Position numbers and translations under genes: made by a program. Below, one piece after another: positions 16,912-26,228 of a stretch of DNA of 64,000 nucleotides; the stretch's first letter is position 1, and each line of letters begins with the position of its first letter. The DNA is from Streptomyces scopuliridis RB72 (GTDB taxonomy: Bacteria > Actinomycetota > Actinomycetes > Streptomycetales > Streptomycetaceae): positions 186,001 to 250,000 of the forward strand of contig NZ_JOEI01000019.1 of the NCBI RefSeq assembly GCF_000718095.1. Reading direction: 5' to 3'. The notes beneath the pieces are model-generated. The model ran no database searches. It had not been told where the DNA came from and was given only the letters and a program-made list of their open reading frames with translations.

Positions 16912-17289
16912 GTGATCGCTGACCTGCAGTGCGTGGTACTGGACTGCCCCGATCCGGGGCAACTCGCGGAGTTCTACCAGTCTCTACTCGGCGGCGCCGT
17001 CAATCAGCAGGACCGTCGGTGGGCGCTCGACGAGGACTGGGCGACGCTGCACTCGCCCTCTGGTCTGGTGCTCGCCTTCCAGCGGGTAGCGGATTACCGG
17101 CCGCCGCGGTGGCCTGACCCGGACCGGCCTCAGCAGTTCCATCTGGACTTCGGTGTTCCGGACCTGGACCGGGCCCACGAAAAGGTTCTGGCCTTGGGCG
17201 CGACCGTGCTGGATGCCGACGCCGACGGTCGGGGCTGGTGCGTCTACGCGGATCCGGCGGGGCATCCTTTCTGCCTGGTTCGGCACTGA
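16912..17289 (+). CDS. VOC (glyoxalase/bleomycin-resistance fold) family protein
   Basis: A 125-residue vicinal-oxygen-chelate fold protein. It begins at GTG (IADLQCVVLDCPDPGQLAEFYQSLLGG), a standard opening for the Glo_EDI_BRP-like subgroup, and ends in GRGWCVYADPAGHPFCLVRH. A central QFHLDFGVPDLDRAHEKVLALGATVL gives the second beta-alpha-beta-beta-beta unit. Such proteins range from lyases and dioxygenases to drug-binding proteins, and nothing here fixes the function. It stands alone. Confidence 0.85.
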   Translation: MIADLQCVVLDCPDPGQLAEFYQSLLGGAVNQQDRRWALDEDWATLHSPSGLVLAFQRVADYRPPRWPDPDRPQQFHLDFGVPDLDRAHEKVLALGATVLDADADGRGWCVYADPAGHPFCLVRH

Positions 17290-17307
17290 GGGCGCTGGAG
17301 GTATTTC

Positions 17308-17517
17308 TTGCTCCGGCTCGCCACCGGCGTGGCCTGCGGCGCCCTGATCGGAGTGGAGCGGCGGTGGCGCGCCCGGATGGCGGGCCTGCGCGCCACCGTG
17401 CACCTGCGGTGCGAGCGCCCCACCGGGAGCCACATCCGCGCCCAGCTTCTCCAGGCCCTGACGACCTGCGGGCTGGAGGACGATCCCCCGCCCATGGAGC
17501 ATCAGGCAGCGGCCTGA
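17308..17517 (+). pseudogene. MgtC/SapB-family remnant
   Basis: A 69-residue frame starting at TTG behind GGAGG. The first part, LRLATGVACGALIGVERRWRARMAGLR, matches the start of MgtC/SapB membrane proteins. It then jumps to a soluble C-terminal-like piece (SHIRAQLLQALTTCGLE). Full-length relatives have about 150-240 residues, so the middle helices are missing. It sits beside the Mg2+-related pair, but it cannot form a normal MgtC protein. Confidence 0.6.
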
Positions 17518-17628
17518 TCCGTGACACCGCCCTGCCGCGGGCGCGCGCCGTTCGGCGGGAAGGTGAGGAGGGGGCTGGATGGCCGCGTCTTCGATTGCGG
17601 TTCCGGCCGCTGCGCCTACGTTGGGCTT

Positions 17629-18915
17629 GTGGGTCGCGACTTGTATCTGGCGGAGCTGCTGCGTCGGCCGCTGTTGGGTAAAGGCGGTGAGACGGTGGGC
17701 CGTCTCTCCGATGTCATCGTGCGTCTGCGGGGCCGGAATTACCCACTGGTCACGGGTCTTGTCGCGCGGCTGGGCGGGCGGGAGGTCTTCCTCCCCGGGG
17801 AGCAGGTGGCGAGCTGGGAGGCCGAAGGGATCACACTGACCAGCCGGAGGGTGAACCTGGGCGGCTTCGAGCGGCGTGAGGGGGAGGTGCTGCTGCGTGC
17901 GGATGTTCTGGGCCATCGGGTGATCGATGTGCCGGCGGCCGAGTTCGTCCGGGCCTACGACCTCGTCCTGGAGCGGACGTCCGAGGGCCTGGTGGTCACC
18001 GGATTGAACACACATCGGCCGCGGCGACTCGCGCGTCTGTTCGGCGGTGGTGACGGCGAGCACGACCGGAGGGACTGGAGGGACTGGAAGTCTTTCGAGC
18101 CTCTCATCGGTCACGCGCGTTCCGCCCGGGTCAGGAGTGTGTTCGGGCGGCTGGGCCGGCTGAAGCCGGCGGACATCGCCGATCTCCTCGAAGAGGCCAG
18201 TCGTACCGAGTCCCACGAGATTCTCCAGACGGTCCACAGCGACCCGGAGCTCGAAGCCGATGTGTTCGAGGAACTGGAGCCTGATTCGCAGATCCGCCTG
18301 CTCCGTGAGCGGTCCGACGCCGAGATCGCGAAGGTGATCGCCCGGATGCGCGCCGACGACGCCACGGACGCTGTGAACGAGTTGCCGCAGGCCCGGCGGC
18401 AGCCCGTGCTCGACGCGTTGCCGGCCAGACAGCGCGTCAAAGTGCTGACACTGATGGGCTTCAATCCCTCCAGTGCCGGGGGTCTGATGGCCCTGGACGT
18501 ACTCACCGCGGCGCCCGGCATCACGGCCGCCGAGGCGCTGCGGGAGGCGGGCGGATCACGTGCCCTGCAGCCCGAGGTGCTGACCACCGTGTACCTGATC
18601 GGCGACGGAGATCGGCTGACGGGGGCGGTCACGCTGGTGGATCTCCTGCAAGCGGATCCGGCGGCACGGCTGGAACAACTGGCGGACGCCGACCCGGTGC
18701 GCGTCGTACCGGACACCGACATCGAGGACGTTGCCCTCCTGATGACGGACTACAACCTGCTGACCGTTCCGGTCGTCGATGACGAGGAGCGGATCCTGGG
18801 TGTGATCACCGTCGATGACGTTCTGGAAGTGATCATTCCGTCGGACTGGCGCCGACGTGGCCACGCACCGCGTCCGCCGGGCCGTCCCGAGCGCGAGAGT
18901 CCCGCTTCCCCGTGA
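17629..18915 (+). CDS. Soluble MgtE-N/CBS-domain protein, probable regulator of the linked transporter
   Basis: A cytoplasmic protein of 428 residues from this GTG. In order: a PRC-barrel-like N-terminal part (about 1-120), an MgtE N-terminal superhelical domain (RLGRLKPADIADLLEEASRTESHEIL onward), and a pair of CBS domains ending VPVVDDEERILGVITVDDVLEVI. The magnesium-channel membrane domain of true MgtE is absent. The start is uncertain because the open frame runs back to 17521; GTG 17629 is chosen because homology begins at GRDLYLAELLRRPLL. Its stop overlaps the next gene's GTG by four bases, so the two are translated together. In MgtE these domains sense Mg2+ and gate the pore. Here they may do so for the NRAMP-like partner. 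Confidence 0.85.
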   Translation: MGRDLYLAELLRRPLLGKGGETVGRLSDVIVRLRGRNYPLVTGLVARLGGREVFLPGEQVASWEAEGITLTSRRVNLGGFERREGEVLLRADVLGHRVIDVPAAEFVRAYDLVLERTSEGLVVTGLNTHRPRRLARLFGGGDGEHDRRDWRDWKSFEPLIGHARSARVRSVFGRLGRLKPADIADLLEEASRTESHEILQTVHSDPELEADVFEELEPDSQIRLLRERSDAEIAKVIARMRADDATDAVNELPQARRQPVLDALPARQRVKVLTLMGFNPSSAGGLMALDVLTAAPGITAAEALREAGGSRALQPEVLTTVYLIGDGDRLTGAVTLVDLLQADPAARLEQLADADPVRVVPDTDIEDVALLMTDYNLLTVPVVDDEERILGVITVDDVLEVIIPSDWRRRGHAPRPPGRPERESPASP

Positions 18916-20903
18916 GCGAGGACGAAGCGCCCGAAGGTGACGATCACCGTCCGGAGCGGCCCCCGCCACCGAAGCCTCCTCCCTCCCCCAAGCCCCCTCC
19001 GTCTCCGAAGCCTCCTCCGTCTCCGAAGCTCCCCGACCACGCAGGTCCGCTCGACGGCGCTCATCCGGCGCCGGGACCCGCCACCCCAGCCGCACCGGAG
19101 CGCCCGGCCGCCGCCGAAAGCCCTCCGGAGAGACAAGGAGGACCCCACCCTCCGGAGGAACCGGGGCAGCCCCACGCCCCGGAGCAGCCCCACGCCCCGG
19201 AGCGGTCCCGTCCGCCGGGCCGGCCGGGGCACCGTGCCGAGACCGGGCAGGAGAAAGCCGCCCCTCGTCCTCTGCCGCCTGCCGCTGAGGGGAGACGGCC
19301 CGGCACGGTACGGGGCCCGGCCCCTCCGGACGAGATCCGCGGAGCTCTCGGCCGCGTCCCGAACACAGCCGGTGAGGGCGGCCGTCCCGGTGTGAAAACG
19401 CGCATGCTGACGCTGCTGGCGATTGTCGGGCCCGGGCTCATCGTCATGATCGGTGACAACGACGCGGGCGGCGTGTCCACGTATGCCCAGGCCGGCCAGG
19501 ACTACGGATACTCGCTGCTGTGGGTGCTGCTCCTGCTCATCCCGGTTCTGGTGGTGAACCAGGAGATGGTGGTACGGCTGGGCGCGGTCACCGGCGTGGG
19601 CCACGCTCGGCTGATCATGGAACGGTTCGGCCGGTTCTGGGGCTGGTTCAGCGCCGGTGATCTCTTCCTGCTGAACTTTCTGACGATCGTCACCGAGTTC
19701 ATCGGTGTCTCACTGGCCGCCGGTTACCTGGGCCTGTCGCGGTACGTCGCCGTACCGGCCGCCGCCATCATCCTGATCGCGGTGGTGGCCAGCGGTTCCT
19801 TCCGCCGCTGGGAACGGGCGATGTTCGTCTTCATGGCGCTGAGCCTGCTGCTCGTCCCGCTGACGCTGCTGTCCGAGCCCCGGTGGGGACAGGCCGCACA
19901 CGACTTCGTCGTCCCCGGCGTCGAGGGGGGCATGAGCAGCAACTCCGTACTGCTGATCATCGCGGTCGTCGGCACCACGGTCGCGCCCTGGCAACTGTTC
20001 TTCCAGCAGTCCAACGTGATCGACAAACGCATCACCCCCCGCTTCATCGGATACGAACGCGCCGACACCGCCATCGGCGCCCTCGTGGTCGTGGCCGGGG
20101 CGGCGGCCTTGATGATGGTCGCCGACTTCGCTGTCCGGGGCACCGGCGCACAGGGCCACTTCACCGACGCCGCCGGAATCGCGCACGCACTGGGTCGGCA
20201 CGAGCACGCCTTGGGGGCGATGTTCGCCGTCATCCTCCTGGACGCCAGCATCATCGGCGCGGCGGCGGTCACCCTGGCCACCAGCTACGCCTTCGGAGAT
20301 GTCTTCAATCTCCGCCACTCCCTGCACCGCGGTTTCCGCGAGGCCAAGCAGTTCTACACCTCGTACAGCCTGCTGGTCCTGGTCGCCGCCGCCATCGTCC
20401 TCATCCCCGGAGCGCCGCTGGGGCTCATCACGGAAGCCGTGCAGGCGCTGGCGGGGCTGCTGCTGCCCTCGGCGAGCGTGTTCCTTCTGCTGCTGTGCAA
20501 CGATTCCGAGGTCCTGGGTCCCTGGGTCAACCCTCGGTGGCTGAACGCACTCGCCACCGTCATCATCGCCGTACTGCTGCTGCTGTCCGGCACCCTGATG
20601 GCCACCACGCTCTTCCCGGCCCTTGACGTCGCCCGTCTCGTCACATGGCTCGCGATCGCGCTGGTCATCGGCCTGGCCACCGCGGCGGCGACCATGTTCA
20701 CCGCCCGGCGCCGCTCGCCCCGGCCCCGGACCCCGGTCATGACGCACGCCGACAAACTCGCCTGGCGCATGCCACCCGTCACACTGCTCAAACCCGTGCG
20801 ATGGTCACCGGGCACGAGGCTGGGGATGACGGTGCTGCGCGGCTACCTGATCCTCAGCGTCCTGCTCCTGCTCTTCAAGGCGGTCCGCCTCGGGGGCGCC
20901 TGA
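18912..20903 (+). CDS. NRAMP-related transporter, NRMT-like (possible Mg2+ carrier)
   Basis: A 663-residue membrane protein with about eleven helices behind a disordered N-terminal tail of some 155 residues, rich in Pro and holding three PPPSPK repeats. The transporter core matches SLC11/NRAMP. However, the helix-1 motif DPGN of metal-ion NRAMPs reads DAGG (about 184-187), and the helix-6 motif MPH reads APW (about 358-360). Loss of the Asn and of the metal-binding Met is, as I recall, what marks NRAMP-related magnesium transporters. A four-base overlap couples it to the MgtE-N/CBS protein. The substrate is inferred, not shown. The tail is unusually long for the family. Confidence 0.85.
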   Translation: MSEDEAPEGDDHRPERPPPPKPPPSPKPPPSPKPPPSPKLPDHAGPLDGAHPAPGPATPAAPERPAAAESPPERQGGPHPPEEPGQPHAPEQPHAPERSRPPGRPGHRAETGQEKAAPRPLPPAAEGRRPGTVRGPAPPDEIRGALGRVPNTAGEGGRPGVKTRMLTLLAIVGPGLIVMIGDNDAGGVSTYAQAGQDYGYSLLWVLLLLIPVLVVNQEMVVRLGAVTGVGHARLIMERFGRFWGWFSAGDLFLLNFLTIVTEFIGVSLAAGYLGLSRYVAVPAAAIILIAVVASGSFRRWERAMFVFMALSLLLVPLTLLSEPRWGQAAHDFVVPGVEGGMSSNSVLLIIAVVGTTVAPWQLFFQQSNVIDKRITPRFIGYERADTAIGALVVVAGAAALMMVADFAVRGTGAQGHFTDAAGIAHALGRHEHALGAMFAVILLDASIIGAAAVTLATSYAFGDVFNLRHSLHRGFREAKQFYTSYSLLVLVAAAIVLIPGAPLGLITEAVQALAGLLLPSASVFLLLLCNDSEVLGPWVNPRWLNALATVIIAVLLLLSGTLMATTLFPALDVARLVTWLAIALVIGLATAAATMFTARRRSPRPRTPVMTHADKLAWRMPPVTLLKPVRWSPGTRLGMTVLRGYLILSVLLLLFKAVRLGGA

Positions 20904-21380
20904 GGAGGTCCGCAGCCTCCTGTTCGCGGCTCCCACCAGGACCTCGGCGACATCAAGGGGTACGTCCAGACAGCGGACGATCCATTCCGCGTCATGACCA
21001 TGGCTCGCGAGGACCCAGGAGGAGTACACGCGGTTCATCCGGGCTGTGTCGCACTGTCCCAGCCGCTCGCTGACCTCGGCGAACGGGAAACCCGCCAGAG
21101 CCTCGTCGGTGAAGCGCACGTCCTCGTCCCCGCCGCCCCGCTCCGGCCGAGAACGGTGCCGCGCCACGTACCACCAGTGGCCGCACAGCCAACCGATGCC
21201 GATCACAAGCACCACAGCCAGCAGACCGGAAACAGCCACCCCCACCAGCGGCCGGTCGGACGCGGGCCCCACGCTCACGGCGACCTCCGCCAGCACGGCC
21301 AGCACCAGCACCGCCAAAAGGGCGATGCCCTCCCGATGCCGACCGAGCCGCGAGACACCCCGGTGCCGTTCCTCCGCCAC
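20805..21380 (-). CDS. Small two-helix membrane protein of unknown function
   Basis: A frame of about 191 residues with two hydrophobic segments (IALLAVLVLAVLAEVAVSV and VGVAVSGLLAVVLVIGIGWLCG), then a soluble tail (FTDEALAGFPFAEVSERLGQCDTARMNRVYSSWVLASHGHDAEWIVRCLDVPLDVAEVLV). I do not recognise a family. The start is a guess (GTG, VAEERHRG). The last 99 bases overlap the 3' end of the convergent NRAMP-like gene. Coding signal looks good up to about 20900 and poorer beyond. Confidence 0.5.
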   Translation of the reverse strand: MAEERHRGVSRLGRHREGIALLAVLVLAVLAEVAVSVGPASDRPLVGVAVSGLLAVVLVIGIGWLCGHWWYVARHRSRPERGGGDEDVRFTDEALAGFPFAEVSERLGQCDTARMNRVYSSWVLASHGHDAEWIVRCLDVPLDVAEVLVGAANRRLRTSSGAPEADRLEEQEQDAEDQVAAQHRHPQPRAR

Positions 21381-21504
21381 TCCCCCATTGTCCCGCAGTC
21401 CCGACTCAAGCGTTTTATCCCGGCAGGGGCGTTTGGTATTGAGGGTGCTGTCCGCGAGGTCGGAGCTGACGCGGACCGTCGGTACGGTCAGCACGAGCCC
21501 CTGC

Positions 21505-22143
21505 TCAGCCGGACGGGCGGGCGGTCCCGATGATCGAGGGGGACGCCAGGCCGGCCCGGCCGTTGATGAGGAAGTCGAAGCGGCGGATGTCCTTGACCGT
21601 GAACCCGGCCCCGGTGATCGCCTGTTCGGTGTCGCGGGTGAGGTTGCAGCCGCCACCGGCCAGTCGCCACAGCGGGTTGACGGTCCGCTGGACCCGGAAC
21701 TGCCGGAGCCGCGGGGACCTCACATGCTCGTAGAAGCGCAGCTCTCCGGTCGGTTTGACGACGCGTAGCACCTCGTCGAGCGCGGCCGACACGTCCGCGA
21801 TGGTGCACAGCACCAACGACATGATCGCCACATCGAAGTGGTGGTCCGCCGCCGGCAGGTGCTCGGCCCGGCCGTCCACCACGTCAACGGGCAGGGTGAC
21901 CTCTGCGGCCGCACGCTCGGCCAGTGCGCGCAGCCTGGGCTCCGGCTCCACCGCGACGACCTGTTCCACCTCGGACGGATAGTGCCGGAAGTTCGCGCCG
22001 GTACCCGCCCCGATCTCGATCACCCGGCCGCGTACGCCTGCGAGGAGTTCCCGGCGGTGATCGATGGAACCGTGCGCCTCGGCGAAGGCGTTGATGCGCG
22101 GATAGATACGGGCGAACAGCGGGTGCGAGATCGCTCGGGCCAT
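21505..22143 (-). CDS. Class I SAM-dependent methyltransferase
   Basis: A 212-residue methyltransferase of the Methyltransf_11 type. Motif I is VIEIGAGTGANFRHYP, followed by VVAVEPEP (acidic loop), DVAIMSLVLCTI and LRVVKPTGELRFYEHVRS. The chosen ATG (MARAISHPLFARIYPRI) has GAGGAGAG upstream. An in-frame start 16 codons earlier is less convincing. It is close to the UbiE/methyltransferase-like 7 group, but the substrate is unknown. It lies 147 bases downstream of the copper ATPase gene on the same strand, with no evident functional link. Confidence 0.85.
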   Translation of the reverse strand: MARAISHPLFARIYPRINAFAEAHGSIDHRRELLAGVRGRVIEIGAGTGANFRHYPSEVEQVVAVEPEPRLRALAERAAAEVTLPVDVVDGRAEHLPAADHHFDVAIMSLVLCTIADVSAALDEVLRVVKPTGELRFYEHVRSPRLRQFRVQRTVNPLWRLAGGGCNLTRDTEQAITGAGFTVKDIRRFDFLINGRAGLASPSIIGTARPSG

Positions 22144-22290
22144 GGCGCGCTCTCCTCGTTCTGCGGCGGAAGGGGCCTCCGCCCGTTTCACCCGACAAAC
22201 TTAGGAGTCGCCTCACGGGGCGTCCAGTGCGGCGCGCGAACACCGCTCCGCCCGGGGCTCTGTCCGTACCGGCGTTGTGAGGACGCGGCC

Positions 22291-24555
22291 TCACTGACGA
22301 GTCAGGGCGCAGGCCGTGCGGCTCTGGTCGGGGCGTTCGAGCGGGCCGGCTACCAGGGGCTGGAAGCCGCGCAGCCGCAGGCTGTTGGAGACGACGAAGA
22401 CCGACGAGAACGCCATCGCCCCTCCGGCGATCATCGGGTTGAGGAAGCCGAGGGCGGCCAGTGGCAGCGCGGCGATGTTGTAGGCGAACGCCCAGAACAG
22501 GTTGGCCTTGATCGTACGAAGGGTGCGGCGGGCAAGGCGGATGGCGTCTGCCGCCGCCCGCAAGTCGCCCCGTACCAGCGTCAGATCGGACGCGGCGATC
22601 GCCGCGTCGGTGCCGGTACCCATCGCCAGGCCCAGGTCGGCCTGGGCCAGCGCCGCGGCGTCGTTGATGCCGTCGCCGACCATCGCCACCACCCGGCCCT
22701 CGCTCTGAAGTCGCTGGACCTCGGCGACCTTGTCCTCGGGGTGGACCTCGGCGAGCACCGTGTCGATACCGACCTCGGCCGCCACAGCGCGGGCCGCCGC
22801 CGTGTTGTCACCCGTCAGCAGGATGGGCGTGAGCCCGAGCCGCTTCAGGTCGGCCACCGCCTCGGCGCTGGTCGCCTTCACGGTGTCGGCGACCACGAGT
22901 GCGCCACGTATCTGCCTGTCCCAGGCGGCGAAGACGACGGTACGACCTTCCGCCTCCGCCCTGTCGCGTGCGCCGGCCAGTTCCGCGGGCAAGGGCTTCG
23001 CCTGCTCGTCCAGCCAGGAAGCGCGCCCCGCCAAGACGGTGCGGCCCTCGACCTGGCCGGTCACGCCACGGCCCTGGGTGTTCGCGAAGCCGGTCACCGG
23101 CGGGAGATCGCCCAGCCGTTCGCGGGCGGCGGCGGAGATCGCGGCGGCGATGGGGTGCTCGCCGGCGTCCTCCAGCGCACCGGCCAGCCGCAGGACCTCG
23201 TCCGCTTGCTCGCCCTCGGCGGATACGACGTCGACCAGACGCATCCTGCCCTCGGTGACGGTGCCGGTCTTGTCCAGGACGACGGTGTCGATGCTCCGGG
23301 TGGACTCCAGTACCTCAGGGCCGCGGATGAGCAGCCCGAGCTGGGCGCCGCGCCCGGTGCCGACCATCAGCGCGGTGGGCGTGGCCAGCCCCAGCGCGCA
23401 GGGACAGGCGATGATCACCACGGCGATGGCGGCGGTCAGCGCGGTGGCGGCGGAGGCCCCGATCAGCAGCCAGACGGCGAACGTGCCGACGGCCAGGGCG
23501 ATGACGACCGGCACGAAGACCGCCGAGATCCGGTCGGCCAGTCGCTGGACCGCGGCCTTGCCGGTCTGCGCCCGCTCCACCAGTGCGGCGATCTGCGCCA
23601 GCTTGGTGTCCGCCCCCACCCGTGTCGCCCGTACGACCAGTCGGCCGTGGCTGTTGAGGGTGGCTCCGGTGACGGCCGCGCCCGGCTCGACCTCCACCGG
23701 CACGCTCTCCCCGGTCAGCAGCGACTCGTCCACCGCCGAGGCGCCCTCGACGACCTCCCCGTCGGTGGCGATCTTCTCCCCGGGACGTACGACGAAGAGA
23801 TCGCCGACGGCCAACTCCTCGACCGGGATACGTACTTCACCGCCGTCACGGAGCACCGCGACGTCCTTGGCACCCAGGTCCATCAGCGCCCGGATCGCGT
23901 CCCCGGCCCGCCGCTTGGCCCGCGCCTCGAAGAACCGGCCGGCCAGCAGGAAGACGGTCAGGACAACGGCGACCTCCAGATACAGCTGCGCGCCGCCCGC
24001 GATCAGGGTGCCCGCGCTCCACAGGTAGGCGGCCAGCACCCCGAGCGAGACCAGGGTGTCCATCGTCGCCGACCCGTGGCGCAGGTTCAGCGCCGCTGCC
24101 CGGTGGAACGGCCAGGCACCCCATGCGACGACCGGAGTCGCCAGGGCCAGCGCGCCCCACTCCCAGCCCGCGAAGTGCAGCGCGGAGATCATCGACACGA
24201 CGACCACGGGCAGCCCCAGGAGGGCCGAGGCGATCAGCCGACGACGCAGTCCGGCTATGTGCGCGCTCTCCGTGTCGACCGCCACGCTCTCCGTGTCAGC
24301 CGCCGCGGCCTCCTCCTCGGCCCCGGCCACTTCCGCCCCATAGCCGATGGCCTGGACGGCGGCCACCAACTCCGCCACCCCGACGTCAGGGCTCTCCCGT
24401 GTGACATGCGCGGTCGCGGTCGCGAGGTTCACCGTGGCACTGACCCCGGGCAGCTTGCCGAGCTTCCGCTCGACGCGCGCCACGCATGAGGCGCAGGTCA
24501 TACCGGTGATCGCCAGCTTTACGGGGTGGCCTGTGCCGGTCTCCGTCGTCGCCAT
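22291..24555 (-). CDS. copA: Copper-exporting P1B-type ATPase
   Basis: A 754-residue heavy-metal P-type ATPase. An N-terminal metal-binding domain carries GMTCASC. The membrane metal site is CPC ([13 protein letters not shown]). Then come the phosphorylation motif DKTGTVTEG, the HP locus EHPIAAAIS, and GDGIND in the hinge. The last helices hold YN and [15 protein letters not shown], the P1B-1 signature for Cu+. ATG 24555 has AGGAAGGAG eight bases upstream. It should pump Cu+ out of the cytoplasm. No chaperone CopZ or repressor CsoR is adjacent. Confidence 0.92.
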   Translation of the reverse strand: MATTETGTGHPVKLAITGMTCASCVARVERKLGKLPGVSATVNLATATAHVTRESPDVGVAELVAAVQAIGYGAEVAGAEEEAAAADTESVAVDTESAHIAGLRRRLIASALLGLPVVVVSMISALHFAGWEWGALALATPVVAWGAWPFHRAAALNLRHGSATMDTLVSLGVLAAYLWSAGTLIAGGAQLYLEVAVVLTVFLLAGRFFEARAKRRAGDAIRALMDLGAKDVAVLRDGGEVRIPVEELAVGDLFVVRPGEKIATDGEVVEGASAVDESLLTGESVPVEVEPGAAVTGATLNSHGRLVVRATRVGADTKLAQIAALVERAQTGKAAVQRLADRISAVFVPVVIALAVGTFAVWLLIGASAATALTAAIAVVIIACPCALGLATPTALMVGTGRGAQLGLLIRGPEVLESTRSIDTVVLDKTGTVTEGRMRLVDVVSAEGEQADEVLRLAGALEDAGEHPIAAAISAAARERLGDLPPVTGFANTQGRGVTGQVEGRTVLAGRASWLDEQAKPLPAELAGARDRAEAEGRTVVFAAWDRQIRGALVVADTVKATSAEAVADLKRLGLTPILLTGDNTAAARAVAAEVGIDTVLAEVHPEDKVAEVQRLQSEGRVVAMVGDGINDAAALAQADLGLAMGTGTDAAIAASDLTLVRGDLRAAADAIRLARRTLRTIKANLFWAFAYNIAALPLAALGFLNPMIAGGAMAFSSVFVVSNSLRLRGFQPLVAGPLERPDQSRTACALTRQ

Positions 24556-24645
24556 GGTGGGGGCTCCTTCCTGTTCCATTCTCGGCCCGCGGGGGCGACG
24601 ACCGCGAGGCCCTGCCCGCCGGCGGGGCGCCACAGCCGTCGCCCT

Positions 24646-24663
24646 GGTCCTGTCCGGCCGATC
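24646..24663. repeat. GGTCCTGTCCGG repeat, copy 1
   Basis: GGTCCTGTCCGGCCGATC occurs here between copA and the riboswitch. It is nearly repeated at 36370-36387 and as part of a perfect palindrome at 52974-53003. It resembles insertion-sequence end sequences and may be a scar. Confidence 0.5.
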
Positions 24664-24803
24664 TCCGCGTGCTACCGCGTCTCCACGGACGAACCGGTTC
24701 CGGTGCTCGGCTTCATCCGCCTCGTAGCCTTCACGAGTCCCGTACCGGCCACGCAGGGCCGGCAGACCTTCGTTCCGGCTCGAAGGCGTGGTGGGCTACA
24801 GTG

Positions 24804-24919
24804 GGCCGCTGCGAAGGGGAGTAGCCCCGCGAACCGGTCGTCGACACACTGGAACCCCCGGGTTCCCGGTGGCCGGGCCCGTATCCGTGAGGATGCGGGC
24901 GGGCGAGACCTTCGGCCCT
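24804..24919 (+). promoter_or_regulatory. yybP-ykoY (Mn2+-sensing) riboswitch
   Basis: The conserved opening GAAGGGGAGTAGC is at 24814-24826 and the closing GCGAGACCTTCGG at 24903-24915. The P1 helix forms from CGAAGG (24812-24817) with CCTTCG (24909-24914), extended by GGCCG/CGGCC outside. Between them are GC-rich arms, including ACCCCCGGGTTCCCGGT-like and GCCCGTATCC/GGATGCGGGC pairings. This is the standard architecture of the yybP-ykoY class, known to bind Mn2+. It lies about 110 bases upstream of the cation antiporter start and on the same strand. Confidence 0.85.
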
Positions 24920-24941
24920 TTGTCGACGACATTAAGTGCGC

Positions 24942-24982
24942 GTCGGCGGGGTCGAAGCCGTTCCGCCGCTCCCCGCGCCGAC
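24942..24982 (+). promoter_or_regulatory. Candidate expression-platform hairpin
   Basis: GTCGGCGGGG (24942-24951) can pair with CCCCGCGCCGAC (24971-24982), leaving a two-base bulge. It lies between the riboswitch aptamer and the antiporter start. It could be a terminator that Mn2+ binding prevents, or a structure affecting translation. Confidence 0.45.
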
Positions 24983-25026
24983 CGTCCTCGAAGCCCCCGC
25001 CGGTGCGGGGAAGCCGGACGGTACCT

Positions 25027-26088
25027 GTGATCCATTTCGTACTGCTCATTGTGTGTGCGGTGGCGATCTATCTCTCCTGCGAGTGGTTCGTCAACGCGGT
25101 GGAGTGGCTGGGCGCGCGCCTCAACGTCGGGAAGATGGCGGTCGGCACGATCCTCGCCGCCTTCGGCACCGCGCTGCCCGAATCGGTGGTCACCCTGGTC
25201 GCGGTGACCACGGGCGCCACCGAAGAAGCCAAGAACATCGGTGTCGGAGCGGCGATGGGCGGCCCCCTCGCGCTGGCCACCGTCGCCTACGGCGTCACCG
25301 GCGGAATGCTGCTCCTCAAGCGCCGCAGGGAACGCGTGCAGGTCCTGGCCGGCACCGGCATGCCCGAAGCCGGCAGGCCGGTGAGCGGCCCGGACGACGA
25401 GGCACTGGGCGATGCGAAGGACATGAAGCGGCTGGCCAAGGACCAGAAGTGGTTCCTGCCGATCTTCATCGTGAAGGTCGCGCTCGGTCTGGTCGCCTTC
25501 GCCTTCAAGCCGGTCCTGGGCATTGTGTTCTTCGCCGCCTACGCGGCGTACTTCTGGCGGGAGATGCGCGGCGGACGGGAGGCGGACGGAGAGGACGAGG
25601 AGCTGGAGCCGCTGAAGTTCCAGCCCAAGGCCGCTTCCCCGGCCACGTGGGCGGTGGTGGCCCAGACCCTGGCCACGCTCGCCGTGATCTTCTTCGCGTC
25701 GCAGCTGTTCGTGAAGCAGCTGGACGCCATCGGCCCGATGCTCGGGCTGTCGTCCGCGGTGACCGCGCTCCTGCTCTCCCCCATCGCCACGGAGCTCCCG
25801 GAGATCATGAACGCGGTCATCTGGGTACGGCAGGGCAAGACTCAGCTCGCGCTGGCCAATATCTCGGGCGCCATGATGATCCAGGCGACGGTGCCGAGCG
25901 GCCTGGGCCTGCTGTTCACCACCTGGAAGTTCGACGGTGCGCTGTTGTGGTCCGGTCTGATCACCATGGCCGCGATCGTCTATCTCCTGCTGACCATGCG
26001 CGCTCACAGGCTCACGCCCGCGCGCCTCGCCGTCGCGGCGGGCTTCTACCTCGTCTTCGCCGTCGGACTCATCCCGATCCTGTCCTGA
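25027..26088 (+). CDS. Sodium/calcium-exchanger-family cation antiporter, probably Mn2+-responsive
   Basis: A 353-residue protein of the Ca2+/cation antiporter superfamily. Two alpha-repeats are seen: GTILAAFGTALPESVVTLVAV near residues 40-60 and LLLSPIATELPEIMNAVIW near 250-270, each with the conserved LPE glutamate. About ten transmembrane helices are interrupted by a charged cytoplasmic loop (residues about 100-140 and 185-200). The start is GTG (IHFVLLIVCAVAIYLS). The family exports Ca2+ or other divalent cations. The Mn2+ riboswitch upstream suggests Mn2+ efflux, which is inference. Confidence 0.85.
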   Translation: MIHFVLLIVCAVAIYLSCEWFVNAVEWLGARLNVGKMAVGTILAAFGTALPESVVTLVAVTTGATEEAKNIGVGAAMGGPLALATVAYGVTGGMLLLKRRRERVQVLAGTGMPEAGRPVSGPDDEALGDAKDMKRLAKDQKWFLPIFIVKVALGLVAFAFKPVLGIVFFAAYAAYFWREMRGGREADGEDEELEPLKFQPKAASPATWAVVAQTLATLAVIFFASQLFVKQLDAIGPMLGLSSAVTALLLSPIATELPEIMNAVIWVRQGKTQLALANISGAMMIQATVPSGLGLLFTTWKFDGALLWSGLITMAAIVYLLLTMRAHRLTPARLAVAAGFYLVFAVGLIPILS

Positions 26089-26228
26089 ACGAGCAACGAG
26101 CAACGAGCAACGTATACCTGCCCTGCACGGCGCTCCGCCTACGGTCGTAACCGCCGAGCCGTGACGATCGTTCACGCGGTGGCGGACTGGGCACGGTCCC
26201 CGTTGGTATCCGTGATCAGGGAGTCGGC

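Noticed and set aside
21838..24489. An 883-codon open frame on the plus strand antisense to copA
   Set aside because: It is a high-GC shadow of the copper ATPase, which has all P-type motifs in its own frame. The antisense product is low-complexity and matches no family.
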